This document shows positions 1-12,315 of a DNA stretch of 64,000 nucleotides, piece after piece. Below the pieces are notes generated by a model. That model was not told the DNA's origin. It was given only the letters and a program-made list of their open reading frames with translations, and ran no database searches. Within the stretch, counting starts at the first letter, position 1. The number at the start of each line of letters is the position of its first letter. Location of the stretch: NCBI RefSeq assembly GCF_000699445.3, contig NC_067197.1, positions 8,872,152-8,936,151 of the forward strand. Reading direction: 5' to 3'. Origin of the DNA: Schistosoma haematobium. Lineage: Eukaryota; Platyhelminthes; Trematoda; Strigeidida; Schistosomatidae. A program made the position numbers and the translations under genes.

Positions 1-41
1 CGTCCTATTGTGGGACTCCTCAGCAGTGCGCATTCACGACC
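1..41 (-). repeat. SINE A fragment (ribozyme region), minus strand
   Basis: Bases 1-32 are the reverse complement of 99-130, so this is an inverted piece of the ribozyme-bearing SINE-like repeat that follows. It holds the CTGAGGA core and stem II on the minus strand. The window edge cuts off the GAAA and cleavage-site side. Confidence 0.75.
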
Positions 42-206
42 TCGAGCGCGAAACCAGTAGGTCCTGGGTTCGAATCTCGCAGGGGGCGAGATCGTGGATG
101 CGCACTGCTGAGGAGTCCCACAATAGGACGAAACGGCCATCCAGTGCTTCCAGGTTTTCCATGGTGGTCTAGCTTCAACTGACTCATGATCTTAACCATT
201 GAAATA
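42..206 (+). repeat. tRNA-derived SINE-like repeat (SINE A) with hammerhead ribozyme, head-truncated
   Basis: The RNA polymerase III B-box-like GGTTCGAATCT is at about 69-79. The tRNA-like A box is missing, so the copy is 5' truncated. The body carries a hammerhead motif and then a shared tail (ccatggtggtctagcttcaa) seen in several other copies of the window. It probably moved using LINE enzymes in trans. Better copies lie at 15426-15645 and 33765-33985. Confidence 0.75.
102..147 (+). ncRNA. Type I hammerhead ribozyme motif, weakened cleavage site
   Basis: Stem I is GCACTG 102-107 with CAGTGC 142-147. The core CTGAGGA is at 108-114. Stem II is GTCC 115-118 with GGAC 126-129, followed by GAAA 130-133. 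Stem III is very short. The cleavage triplet reads ATC (139-141) instead of GTC, which also breaks one stem III pair, so activity is probably reduced. Confidence 0.7.
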
Positions 207-384
207 AAAATTAGTTATTAGCCTAAGTGATTTATTCATTACTGCATTTGTGGATTTATTCTACTGATTATTAAAACAGAAAATTGTAATATTCGATACA
301 GAATTGAGAGAATGTAGCTAACCGTCAAAAATACCAGCAACGAGATAGTCCAAACCATTTCAAATTGAATTACAACTCATATGT

Positions 385-605
385 GTTACACAGGTTAGTG
401 GCTATCTAAACTCAATAGCTAAGCGAATAATACGATAACGTTTGAGGAAAACGCTCCTGGGTTCGAGTCCTGGGATGCAGGTACATCCATCTGACGAGTC
501 CCAAAATAGGACGAAACGTGTGTCCTGGATTCCTGCGTTAGCCACATTTTATCCATTCTATATCAGCTTGTGTTATGATGGTCATACTGAAGCTATCTCT
601 ACAGG
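385..605 (+). repeat. Sm-alpha-like SINE (SINE B) with hammerhead ribozyme
   Basis: The head starts near 'gtggctatc' (about 400) and has a degenerate A box. A B-box-like GGGTTCGAGTCC lies at 459-470. The hammerhead follows at 477-536, then the tail. Gene order and ribozyme sequence match the Sm-alpha SINE-like family known from schistosomes. No protein-coding capacity is seen; the 62-codon ORF over it is chance. Confidence 0.75.
477..536 (+). ncRNA. Type I hammerhead ribozyme, Sm-alpha type
   Basis: Stem I pairs GCAGG 477-481 with CCTGC 532-536 and ATCCA 485-489 with TGGAT 526-530, separated by an internal loop. The core CTGACGA 491-497, stem II GTCC 498-501/GGAC 509-512 and GAAA 513-516 are intact. 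Cleavage is expected after GTC at 524. The stem I pair next to the core is a T-C mismatch (490/525). All conserved core bases are present, so weak self-cleavage is plausible. Confidence 0.75.
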
Positions 606-1754
606 AGGTATATATGTCAACCAAGACTGATCAAATTTCAATCAAAAAGATCAATGACGAGATAATCCAAAACATTTTAAATTGAACTAGAGTATAGTAA
701 CAGTTCGTTTATTAGGATTATAGTTAGTAATTAAATACAAAACTCACATTTTGTCCTATTAGGAATTCATCAACTGGATGTACCTATATCCCAGTGTTCA
801 TGTTTAATAACATGACAGTATACATCTTTGAGAATAACCCAATAGTAAGTTTATTACCAAATGAAGTGAATAAATAAACTTACAGAGTGGACGAAATCGT
901 CTCAAACTATGGATGATTGTGTATAAAGTAAATCAGTATCTTCTTCACAAGACGAATTCCATAAAAATAAAGGTCACCAGCATGAATTTGCGACGTGTTC
1001 AGAATTAACCGTGAGTTACAAAATTAGATTATAAATAATATAATAGATAAAGTGAGACACGTACATTCTTAGATACCTGGATCCTGAGTAGAAAACAGAA
1101 AGTAGGACTATCTAAACGAATGACTCAAAGGTTAGTTTTTATACAAAAAAATTAGGACAACAGACGATTCAGATTATCTAAAAGCTTTGAAAAGAGATCC
1201 TAAACTAAGTTACAAATCTAGCAATAGTACAGTCACATTTTGGGAGCAATGTGTTTTTTCCAGATATTTCTTAGTGTTTTCCAAAGAACTGTAGTTAATC
1301 AAAATATTTTCGCCATTTTGCCTAGTGCTTTGAAGAATTTTACGAAGAATTATAAGTGAGTCTCAAAACTAACGTTGGTGAATATTTTTTGTATAAATAA
1401 TAACTTCGTTTTATGCAATGTGTATTCAGTCATTCGGCCATATCAAAGGGTCTTTTCTTTCAACAGAATCCTTTCATATTATAACTCTGGAAACAATTAG
1501 CTCTCAGTATAACATTTTTTTAAAATATTTTACCTTCAACCTAATTCATTCACTGTAATATATCAGGTTTCCAGGCTCTTTTACATGTCTAAAAGTCTCC
1601 ATCTTTAAAAATCCCATTTTATATGAGTTTTCCGTCCCTCTTTTATTCATTGATCATAGTTGATTAACACCAATTGAATGACATATCAGTCATTAAATTA
1701 GTCTCTCTGTTTCCAAGTTTATATCCACACTCTATTCTACCCAGACGTATTTTA
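606..1754. other. AT-rich stretch with no recognised feature
   Basis: I see no ORF with family signatures, no tRNA and no recognised repeat. It is ordinary AT-rich schistosome-like intergenic or intronic sequence up to the RTE 3' end. Confidence 0.5.
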
Positions 1755-2621
1755 CTTACTTACTTTCGCCTGTTACTCCTCATGGAGCATAGGCCGCCGA
1801 CCAGCATTCTCCAACCCACTCTGTCCTGGGCTTTCCTTTCTAATTCCATCCAATTCTTGTTCATTTTTCTCATGTCTATCTCCACTTCCCGGCGTAATGT
1901 GTTCTTTGGTCTTCCTCTTCTCCTTTAGCCTTGACGATTCCATGTTGGGGCTTGTCTTGTGATGCTGTTGGGTGCTTTCCTCAATGTGTGTCCTACCCAC
2001 TTCCAGCGCTTCTTCCTGATTTCTTCCTCCACTACAACCTCGTTTGTTCTCTCCCACACCAGGTTGTTGCTGATAGTGTCTGACCAACGGATCCGAAGTA
2101 TTTTGCGTAGACAATTGTTAATAAACAACTGTATTTTCTATATCATGGCTTTCGTAGTTCTCCAGGTTTCTGCCCCATACAGTAGTACTGTCATGACATT
2201 TATATTGAAAAGCCTGGCCTTATTGTTGGTCGACAGACAGTTGTTTCGAGTTCCAGATGTTCTTCAGTTGTAAATATGCTGCTCTTGCTTTACCGATCCG
2301 CGCTTTCACATATGCATCCGATCCACCATGTTCATTATTGGTGCTGCCCAAATATATAAAGGTATTTACATCTTCCAAATCTTCTCCGTCAATTGTGACT
2401 GGATTGGTGCATGCTGTGTTGTATCGGAGAATCCTGCCTTTCCCTTTGTGTATATTGAGACCTACTACTGCTGAGGCTATTGCCACACTGTTCGTCTTCT
2501 CCTGCATTTGTTGTTGCGTTTGGGATAGAAGGGTCAGATCATCTGCGAAGTCCAGATCGTCCAACTGCATCATAAATGTCCATTGTATCCCATGCTTCTT
2601 CCACCCAGATGCTGAAGTCTT
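1755..2621 (-). mobile_element. RTE/SR2-like LINE, 3' portion of copy 1 (continues at 12715)
   Basis: The minus strand encodes the C-terminal part of an RTE-type reverse transcriptase. The active-site box DFADDLTLL is near 2545. It is followed by the typical stretches 'KGKGRILRYNT', 'DVNTFIYLGSTNNEHGGSDAYVKARIGKARAAYLQLKNIWNSKQLS' (seen in pieces) and '[10 protein letters not shown]'. Frameshifts break it into several ORFs, so it is dead. The 3' end (low coordinates) carries short TAAG-like tandem repeats, as in other copies here. The 5' side stops at 2621 where an LTR element is inserted, and the same element resumes at 12715. The two parts together are about 3.2 kb, a normal RTE length. Confidence 0.88.
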
Positions 2622-3033
2622 TGTAGAATTATGGTCTACTATGATATTAGTACTGCTCTAATAATAGACCTAATCCTAAATTTGTAGATTTGTCATGATA
2701 TAACTGCCTAATCTATAAGATTTTACGTGGATGTCACACCATCGACTACACCAACTCACTGTATCGTATCAATTACCAATACATGATGTAGAACAAGGTT
2801 AGGCTAGAGAAAGAACAATATATTTAATATGAATAGAAGATATAAGGTAACATTCAGCAGAGACCACGCCTGCACGGCCGAGCCATGCCACTCGATCAAC
2901 TCCAGTCAATTCATTATTCGCGCCTTCTCCATTGTTAGGTATTTCTCCGCGTTAAATATTGAATATCTATTTTCTGAGTAGTCTCGTGTTCACAGCTTTG
3001 TGGATTGTGTGGCTATTGTCCAATGCCACTACA
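2622..3033 (+). repeat. LTR 1 of the composite array
   Basis: 412 bp, starting TGTAG and ending CTACA, which are perfect 5-bp inverted ends. It has the longer form, which retains 13 bp that are missing from LTRs 3 and 4 (near 2680-2695). It carries 'gcacggccg' like LTR 4. Confidence 0.75.
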
Positions 3034-3196
3034 CTACTCTCCCACTAGAATCAACGTGATGTTGGTTCGATACCAAATTGGATGGGATCGTCGCGCGCCG
3101 GAGGTTACCAAGGATAATAAGAATCCTCCGGGTATTGGTAAGCTGAAAGATAAATCAAAAAGAAGGCGGCAGCTTCTGGTCGGAAAATACATGTAA
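3005..3196 (+). CDS. Conserved 63-codon ORF spanning LTR 1 and internal region (unknown)
   Basis: The ORF starts inside the LTR (last 29 bases) and runs into the internal region. The protein is basic, with a central 'GWDRRAPEVTKDNKNPPG' and a tail 'KLKDKSKRRRQLLVGKYM'. The same 63 residues are encoded at 6241-6432 and 9464-9655, and the one base difference I see (ACT versus ACC, Thr) is silent. The surrounding bases (gatcgtcgcgcgccgg) are GC-rich against a very AT-rich element. I recognise no family. It could be a leader or Gag-remnant peptide, or an open frame kept by recent duplication. No membrane or signal segment is seen. Confidence 0.35.
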   Translation: MCGYCPMPLHYSPTRINVMLVRYQIGWDRRAPEVTKDNKNPPGIGKLKDKSKRRRQLLVGKYM

Positions 3197-5857
3197 TAAT
3201 TTTAAAATATCTACCTTCATGCTTAACATGCTTGAAATGAGAATTTGGGTGAAGATTATTTGAACTATAAAGAATGGCATAACAATAATAATAATAAAAC
3301 GATGCGTGCTAATAGCCGTTGGTTAATAACTTAACGTATAGGTAGTAAGTATTTTGTGTTTAGAAGTATTAAAGTAATGAATGTTGTAGAAATATTAATA
3401 TTGGTATTAGTTTTGGTTTAAATTATGAAATCAAATAACGATTATGCCGGTAAGTTGTCCATATGAGTTGAATTCCAAATGCATCTGTATTAGTAGGCTA
3501 ACTGAAGGAACAAAAGTATACCGTGGAGAAGAATTCCGACTAGTGTTCCAGTTAGTTTGATACGGTTTATTTAGTTACAGGGAGATTTTCTCAACCTCAT
3601 TTTTACTTGGCCGTGATAGAATTTAGTAATACTACTAATACACATGAATGTTCATCAAAACAAAATTTAAATACGTGAGTGATGATTATATGAATTTCGG
3701 ACAGATAGCTAGGAACAAATCGTTAAACATGAGTGTGTTCGTAAGAGACATGCTCTAGACTCAATGTTCTGATCTGTGGCAGACTATTTATTTATACTTA
3801 TACTTGCCGGCTGATTGGGCATACAAGTTAGTTGCAAGTATGCAGTTTATTATAAGGCGGAATACGATTTAATTGAGATATAGTGGTTATAAGTTATTGA
3901 AATCAGTTAAGCCTATGTGTCATATTACTAAGTGATGTGGTGCTGCAAGATGTATTTGGCTAAATATGTTTTTACAAGATGATTAACAGTGAGTGATGCT
4001 CATGTGATTATCAGGGAGAACATAAGTTGTAACCAAGGGGAGTACACTCCCAACTCATGTCTATGATAATGGCTTGAACCTTAGTCAGTGTTGGGGTAAA
4101 TTCGACATTGATGTTTTCAGTTTGCAGGAGATTTGCTCGACTGCTTATACTGATTATTTGCATGCATGATTGTGTCGCTAAACCTCCAATTAGACTGACA
4201 AGGTTTTGAGATATTTACTGAATGAGCAACTGATAGAGAAACCTACTGTAATCATCTGTAGTGAATGAAGATAAAAGAAAAACAACACTAGTGATAATTA
4301 TAAGTCAATTTGCTGACCGATTTTGCTAATAGTTTCATTAATTTTATCAATCGTATTACGTGATTGTCAAGTCATGACAATGCTTTATGACGATATCCTG
4401 AAACTATTATGTTTAACTAGTTATAGTGTTGATTGAGGATTAGTCAGTGGAAAAATAGGTATTGTTGCTTTAGGTGATTCGAAATTATCAGAAATTTATA
4501 ACGTTAAAGAATCAGAGACGCCTAATTTAATTATAAATTTCAATTCAGAAATATTCGTTTAGTGTTAAATCTAGTAGGCTACGGAGTTTTGATTTTAAAC
4601 GTTTGTTTAGCCAACAGCTGCCTAGGGATTTAGTTATTTTACTAGTGCAGTTGATAATACCTAAATTTTTAATCTTATTATCCAAACTATGTTCACATTT
4701 TAGGCTGCTAATATGATAAACCAATACATAAACTTAAATACGATTAGCAACAACGACTATGATGGGTTTATTGATAAATGTTAAAGTCCATTCAGATGAT
4801 TCCTAAATTTAGAAGACATGTAGATATAGTAAAACGTATGTACGGGCCAGGTTAACATGCAGGTTGTTGACGTATATGACAATTTAAAAATAATGAACAT
4901 GACCAGAAAATAATTTTGAAGTTAAGACTACTTATGAAACTTTAGGCAGGAATATGACGCAAAGTAAACATTCCATAAGAAGTTACTGCATTCAGCCTAG
5001 GGACACTTACAAATATATGGCAAAAGCAACTGGAAAACATATATATGTTCAGTACAAAAAATCATTAAGTAAGATAGTTGAACTCGCCTGGATTATTTCT
5101 AAAAATTAGATTATTCAGTGGACGACATATATAACGCCATTCGTGAGTAGTATTGATCCAAAAGCATCCAGAATAAAACATGCAGTATGGCAATTAATTC
5201 CAGGGTGCTTGATGCTGTTGAGGTTTTTGCCACTCGCTCGGATCAGAACAATCGAATGAATCCAGATAATTGTGTGGTTGTCATTGAACGAGCCATCTAA
5301 AATGACCTTATGCTTGCAGAAAACTTATAGCTGAAACTCACCGTATGTTTTTGGAGAAGTGTCATCCTTGTTGTTTGACAATGGAACTCGAGAATATGAA
5401 ATTCGGCAGGCAGTGGTCGGAAGAAAAGATATCACAGGATAGTGCACAGTTTAAAACAGGATGAGGAGTTAAGTGAAGGAACACTGAGAATTAGATCCAG
5501 ATAACTATTTAGTCCTTGATTGCATTGCTAGTCAATGTATATTTACGCTATTAACAGGTCATATTTGCTAGAGCTTGATGTTTAAACAAGTCTATGTTGC
5601 TGAAGCAGGTAAATGCTATTAAAGCTTGTTAACGAACCATCAAAGCTAATTAGTTGATATAGATGATCAACTTTTATTATCGATTGAGCTAGTAGGTTAT
5701 GTGAACTAATAGATATAACATTACGATAATATATGTGACCATTAATCAAAGGACTATTAGAATACTGGGTTTACAAAAATAAAAACCAATTGAGAAGGTT
5801 AAGGTGGAAATAACGATTAACAATAATAGATTGCGTTTCATTAGTTGGGCTCACCAA
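3034..5857 (+). repeat. Internal region 1 of the LTR array, non-coding
   Basis: 2,824 bp, AT-rich, with no ORF of note beyond the 63-codon one at its start. It ends '...ttgggctcaccaa' right before LTR 2. It is nearly identical to the internal regions at 6270-9093 and 9493-12315, with scattered single-base changes and 1-base indels. Confidence 0.7.
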
Positions 5858-6269
5858 TGTAGAATTATGGTCTACTATGATATTAGTACTGCTCTAATAA
5901 TAGACCTAATCCTAAATTTGTAGATTTGTCATGATATAACTGCCTAATCTATAAGATTTTACGTGGATGTCACACCATCGACTACACCAACTCACTGTAT
6001 CGTATCAATTACCAATACATGATGTAGAACAAGGTTAGGCTAGAGAAAGAACAATATATTTAATATGAATAGAAGATATAAGGTAACATTCAGCAGAGAC
6101 CACGCCTGCATGGCCGAGCCATGCCACTCGATCAACTCCAGTCAATTCATTATTCGCGCCTTCTCCATTGTTAGGTATTTCTCCGCGTTAAATATTGAAT
6201 ATCTATTTTCTGAGTAGTCTCGTGTTCACAGCTTTGTGGATTGTGTGGCTATTGTCCAATGCCACTACA
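5858..6269 (+). repeat. LTR 2 of the composite array
   Basis: 412 bp, ends TGTAG/CTACA, long form like LTR 1. It has 'gcatggccg' where LTRs 1 and 4 have 'gcacggccg'. Confidence 0.75.
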
Positions 6270-6432
6270 CTACTCTCCCACCAGAATCAACGTGATGTTG
6301 GTTCGATACCAAATTGGATGGGATCGTCGCGCGCCGGAGGTTACCAAGGATAATAAGAATCCTCCGGGTATTGGTAAGCTGAAAGATAAATCAAAAAGAA
6401 GGCGGCAGCTTCTGGTCGGAAAATACATGTAA
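6241..6432 (+). CDS. Conserved 63-codon ORF, unit 2 (unknown)
   Basis: It encodes the same 63-residue basic product as 3005-3196, again starting within the LTR. I recognise no family. Presence of an intact frame in all three units is the only support for its being a gene. Confidence 0.35.
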   Translation: MCGYCPMPLHYSPTRINVMLVRYQIGWDRRAPEVTKDNKNPPGIGKLKDKSKRRRQLLVGKYM

Positions 6433-9093
6433 TAATTTTAAAATATCTACCTTCATGCTTAACATGCTTGAAATGAGAATTTGGGTGAAGATTATTTGAA
6501 CTATAAAGAATGGCATAACAATAATAATAATAAAACGATGCGTGCTAATAGCCGTTGGTTAATAACTTAACGTATAGGTAGTAAGTATTTTGTGTTTAGA
6601 AGTATTAAAGTAATGAATATTGTAGAAATATTAATATTGGTATTAGTTTTGGTTTAAATTATGAAATCAAATAACGATTATGCCGGTAAGTTGTCCATAT
6701 GAGTTGAATTCCAAATGCATCTGTATTAGTAGGCTAACTGAAGGAACAAAAGTATACCGTGGAGAAGAATTCCAACTAGTGTTCCAGTTAGTTTGATACG
6801 GTTTATTTAGTTACAGGGAGATTTTCTCAACCTCATTTTTACTTGACCGTGATAGAATTTAGTAATACTACTAATACACATGAATGTTCATCAAAACAAA
6901 ATTTAAATACGTGAGTGATGATTATATGAATTTCGGACAGATAGCTAGGAACAAATCGTTAAACATGAGTGTGTTCGTAAGAGACATGCTCTAGACTCAA
7001 TGTTCTGATCTGTGGCAGACTATTTATTTATACTTATACTTGCCGGCTGATTGGGCATACAAGTTAGTTGCAAGTATGCAGTTTATTATAAGGCGGAATA
7101 CGATTTAATTGAGATATAGTGGTTATAAGTTATTGAAATCAGTTAAGCCTATGTGTCATATTACTAAGTGATGTGGTGCTGCAAGATGTATTTGGCTAAA
7201 TATGTTTTTACAAGATGATTAACAGTGAGTGATGCTCATGTGATTATCAGGGAGAACATAAGTTGTAACCAAGGGAGTACACTCCCAACTCATGTCTATG
7301 ATAATGGCTTGAACCTTAGTCAGTGTTGGGGTAAATTCGACATTGATGTTTTCAGTTTGCAGGAGATTTGCTCGACTGCTTATACTGATTATTTGCATGC
7401 ATGATTGTGTCGCTAAACCTCCAATTAGACTGACAAGGTTTTGAGATATTTACTGAATGAGCAACTGATAGAGAAACCTACTGTAATCATCTGTAGTGAA
7501 TGAAGATAAAAGAAAAACAACACTAGTGATAATTATAAGTCAATTTGCTGACCGATTTTGCTAATAGTTTCATTAATTTTATCAATCATATTACGTGATT
7601 GTCAAGTCATGACAATGCTTTATGACGATATCCTGAAACTATTATGTTTAACTAGTTATAGTGTTGATTGAGGATTAGTCAGTGGAAAAATAGGTATTGT
7701 TGCTTTAGGTGATTCGAAATTATCAGAAATTTATAACGTTAAAGAATCAGAGACGCCTAATTTAATTATAAATTTCAATTCAGAAATATTCGTTTAGTGT
7801 TAAATCTAGTAGGCTACGGAGTTTTGATTTTAAACGTTTGTTTAGCCAACAGCTGCCTAGGGATTTAGTTATTTTACTAGTGCAGTTGATAGTACCTAAA
7901 TTTTTAATCTTATTATCCAAACTATGTTCACATTTTAGGCTGCTAATATGATAAACCAATACATAAACTTAAATACGATTAGCAACAACGACTATGATGG
8001 GTTTATTGATAAATGTTAAAGTCCATTCAGATGATTCCTAAATTTAGAAGACATGTAGATATAGTAAAACGTATGTACGGGCCAGGTTAACATGCAGGTT
8101 GTTGACGTATATGACAATTTAAAAATAATGAACATGACCAGAAAATAATTTTGAAGTTAAGACTACTTATGAAACTTTAGGCAGGAATATGACGCAAAGT
8201 AAACATTCCATAAGAAGTTACTGCATTCAGCCTAGGGACACTTACAAATATATGGCAAAAGCAACTGGAAAACATATATATGTTCAGTACAAAAAATCAT
8301 TAAGTAAGATAGCTGAACTCGCCTGGATTATTTCTAAAAATTAGATTATTCAGTGGACGACATATATAACGCCATTCGTGAGTAGTATTGATCCAAAAGC
8401 ATCCAGAATAAAACATGCAGTATGGCAATTAATTCCAGGGTGCTTGATGCTGTTGAGGTTTTTGCCACTCGCTCGGATCAGAACAATCGAATGAATCCAG
8501 ATAATTGTGTGGTTGTCATTGAACGAGCCATCTAAAAATGACCTTATGCTTGCAGAAAACTTATAGCTGAAACTCACCGTATGTTTTTGGAGAAGTGTCA
8601 TCCTTGTTGTTTGGCAACGGAACTCGAGAATATGAAATTCGGCAGGCAGTGGTCGGAAGAAAAGATATCACAGGATAGTGCACAGTTTAAAACAGGATGA
8701 GGAGTTAAGTGAAGGAACACTGAGAATTAGATCCAGATAACTATTTAGTCCTTGATTGCATTGTTAGTCAATGTATATTTACGCTATTTACAGGTCATAT
8801 TTGCTAGAGCTTGATGTTTAAACAAGTCTATGTCGCTGAAGCAGGTAAATGCTATTAAAGCTTGTTAACGAACCATCAAAGCTAATTAGTTGATATAGAT
8901 GATCAACTTTTATTATCGATTGAGCTAGTAAGTTATGTGAACTAATAGATATAACATTACGATAATATATGTGACCATTAATCAAAGGACTATTAGAATA
9001 CTGGGTTTACAAAAATAAAAACCAATTGAGAAGGTTAAGGTGGAAATAACGATTAACAATAATAGATTGCGTTTCATTAGTTGGGCTCACCAA
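6270..9093 (+). repeat. Internal region 2 of the LTR array, non-coding
   Basis: 2,824 bp, nearly identical to internal region 1. A minus-strand 83-codon ORF at 8350-8601 is open only here, because of a 1-base insertion near 8535. It is not open in the other two units, so it is not taken as a gene. Confidence 0.7.
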
Positions 9094-9492
9094 TGTAGAA
9101 TTATGGTCTACTATGATATTAGTACTGCTCTAATAATAGACCTAATCCTAAATTTGATATAACTGCCTAATCTATAAGATTTTACGTGGATGTCACACCA
9201 TCGACTACACCAACTCACTGTATCGTATCAATTACCAATACATGATGTAGAACAAGGTTAGGCTAGAGAAAGAACAATATATTTAATATGAATAGAAGAT
9301 ATAAGGTAACATTCAGCAGAGACCACGCCTGCATGGCCGAGCCATGCCACTCGATCAACTCCAGTCAATTCATTATTCGCGCCTTCTCCATTGTTAGGTA
9401 TTTCTCCGCGTTAAATATTGAATATCTATTTTCTGAGTAGTCTCGTGTTCACAGCTTTGTGGATTGTGTGGCTATTGTCCAATGCCACTACA
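9094..9492 (+). repeat. LTR 3 of the composite array (13-bp deletion form)
   Basis: 399 bp, ends TGTAG/CTACA. It lacks the 13 bp present in LTRs 1 and 2 (reads 'aaatttgatataactgcc'), as does LTR 4. It has 'gcatggccg' like LTR 2. Confidence 0.75.
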
Positions 9493-9655
9493 CTACTCTC
9501 CCACCAGAATCAACGTGATGTTGGTTCGATACCAAATTGGATGGGATCGTCGCGCGCCGGAGGTTACCAAGGATAATAAGAATCCTCCGGGTATTGGTAA
9601 GCTGAAAGATAAATCAAAAAGAAGGCGGCAGCTTCTGGTCGGAAAATACATGTAA
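9464..9655 (+). CDS. Conserved 63-codon ORF, unit 3 (unknown)
   Basis: Third copy of the same basic 63-residue product, starting in LTR 3. I recognise no family; see 3005-3196. Confidence 0.35.
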   Translation: MCGYCPMPLHYSPTRINVMLVRYQIGWDRRAPEVTKDNKNPPGIGKLKDKSKRRRQLLVGKYM

Positions 9656-12315
9656 TAATTTTAAAATATCTACCTTCATGCTTAACATGCTTGAAATGAG
9701 AATTTGGGTGAAGATTATTTGAACTATAAAGAATGGCATAACAATAATAATAATAAAACGATGCGTGCTAATAGCCGTTGGTTAATAACTTAACGTATAG
9801 GTAGTAAGTATTTTGCGTTTAGAAGTATTAAAGTAATGAATGTTGTAGAAATATTAATATTGGTATTAGTTTTGGTTTAAATTATGAAATCAAATAACGA
9901 TTATGCCGGTAAGTTGTCCATATGAGTTGAATTCCAAATGCATCTGTATTAGTAGGCTAACTGAAGGAACAAAAGTATACCGTGGAGAAGAATTCCAACT
10001 AGTGTTCCAGTTAGTTTGATACGGTTTATTTAGTTACAGGGAGATTTTCTCAACCTCATTTTTACTTGGCCGTGATAGAATTTAGTAATACTACTAATAC
10101 ACATGAATGTTCATCAAAACAAAATTTAAATACGTGAGTGATGATTATATGAATTTCGGACAGATAGCTAGGAACAAATCGTTAAACATGAGTGTGTTCG
10201 TAAGAGACATGCTCTAGACTCAATGTTCTGATCTGTGGCAGACTATTTATTTATACTTATACTTGCCGGCTGATTGGGCATACAAGTTAGTTGCAAGTAT
10301 GCAGTTTATTATAAGGCGGAATACGATTTAATTGAGATATAGTGGTTATAAGTTATTGAAATCAGTTAAGCCTATGTGTCATATTACTAAGTGATGTGGT
10401 GCTGCAAGATGTATTTGGCTAAATATGTTTTTACAAGATGATTAACAGTGAGTGATGCTCATGTGATTATCAGGGAGAACATAAGTTGTAACCAAGGGGA
10501 GTACACTCCCAACTCATGTCTATGATAATGGCTTGAACCTTAGTCAGTGTTGGGGTAAATTCGACATTGATGTTTTCAGTTTGCAGGAGATTTGCTCGAC
10601 TGCTTATACTGATTATTTGCATGCATGATTGTGTCGCTAAACCTCCAATTAGACTGACAAGGTTTTGAGATATTTACTGAATGAGCAACTGATAGAGAAA
10701 CCTACTGTAATCATCTGTAGTGAATGAAGATAAAAGAAAAACAACACTAGTGATAATTATAAGTCAATTTGCTGACCGATTTTGCTAATAGTTTCATTAA
10801 TTTTATCAATCGTATTACGTGATTGTCAAGTCATGACAATGCTTTATGACGATATCCTGAAACTATTATGTTTAACTAGTTATAGTGTTGATTGAGGATT
10901 AGTCAGTGGAAAAATAGGTATTGTTGCTTTAGGTGATTCGAAATTATCAGAAATTTATAACGTTAAAGAATCAGAGACGCCTAATTTAATTATAAATTTC
11001 AATTCAGAAATATTCGTTTAGTGTTAAATCTAGTAGGCTACGGAGTTTTGATTTTAAACGTTTGTTTAGCCAACAGCTGCCTAGGGATTTAGTTATTTTA
11101 CTAGTGCAGTTGATAATACCTAAATTTTTAATCTTATTATCCAAACTATGTTCACATTTTAGGCTGCTAATATGATAAACCAATACATAAACTTAAATAC
11201 GATTAGCAACAACGACTATGATGGGTTTATTGATAAATGTTAAAGTCCATTCAGATGATTCCTAAATTTAGAAGACATGTAGATATAGTAAAACGTATGT
11301 ACGGGCCAGGTTAACATGCAGGTTGTTGACGTATATGACAATTTAAAAATAATGAACATGACCAGAAAATAATTTTGAAGTTAAGACTACTTATGAAACT
11401 TTAGGCAGGAATATGACGCAAAGTAAACATTCCATAAGAAGTTACTGCATTCAGCCTAGGGACACTTACAAATATATGGCAAAAGCAACTGGAAAACATA
11501 TATATGTTCAGTACAAAAATCATTAAGTAAGATAGCTGAACTCGCCTGGATTATTTCTAAAAATTAGATTATTCAGTGGACGACATATATAACGCCATTC
11601 GTGAGTAGTATTGATCCAAAAGCATCCAGAATAAAACATGCAGTATGGCAATTAATTCCAGGGTGCTTGATGCTGTTGAGGTTTTTGCCACTCGCTCGGA
11701 TCAGAACAATCGAATGAATCCAGATAATTGTGTGGTTGTCATTGAACGAGCCATCTAAAATGACCTTATGCTTGCAGAAAACTTATAGCTGAAACTCACC
11801 GTATGTTTTTGGAGAAGTGTCATCCTTGTTGTTTGACAACGGAACTCGAGAATATGAAATTCGGCAGGCAGTGGTCGGAAGAAAAGATATCACAGGATAG
11901 TGCACAGTTTAAAACAGGATGAGGAGTTAAGTGAAGGAACACTGAGAATTAGATCCAGATAACTATTTAGTCCTTGATTGCATTGCTAGTCAATGTATAT
12001 TTACGCTATTAACAGGTCATATTTGCTAGAGCTTGATGTTTAAACAAGTCTATGTTGCTGAAGCAGGTAAATGCTATTAAAGCTTGTTAACGAACCATCA
12101 AAGCTAATTAGTTGATATAGATGATCAACTTTTATTATCGATTGAGCTAGTAGGTTATGTGAACTAATAGATATAACATTACGATAATATATGTGACCAT
12201 TAATCAAAGGACTATTAGAATACTGGGTTTACAAAAATAAAAACCAATTGAGAAGGTTAAGGTGGAAATAACGATTAACAATAATAGATTGCGTTTCATT
12301 AGTTGGGCTCACCAA
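9493..12315 (+). repeat. Internal region 3 of the LTR array, non-coding
   Basis: 2,823 bp, nearly identical to the other two internal regions. No coding capacity beyond the small ORF at its start. Confidence 0.7.

Noticed and set aside
2622..3033. Hammerhead ribozyme inside the LTR (retrozyme-like element)
   Set aside because: I looked for a CTGANGA core with a GAAA partner in the LTR on both strands and found none.
3034..3085. Primer-binding site next to LTR 1 (tggttcgatacc at about 3064)
   Set aside because: It lies about 30 bases from the LTR end and I cannot match it to a tRNA 3' end with confidence.
8350..8601. 83-codon minus-strand ORF in internal region 2
   Set aside because: Open only in one of three near-identical units because of a single-base insertion; no family signature.
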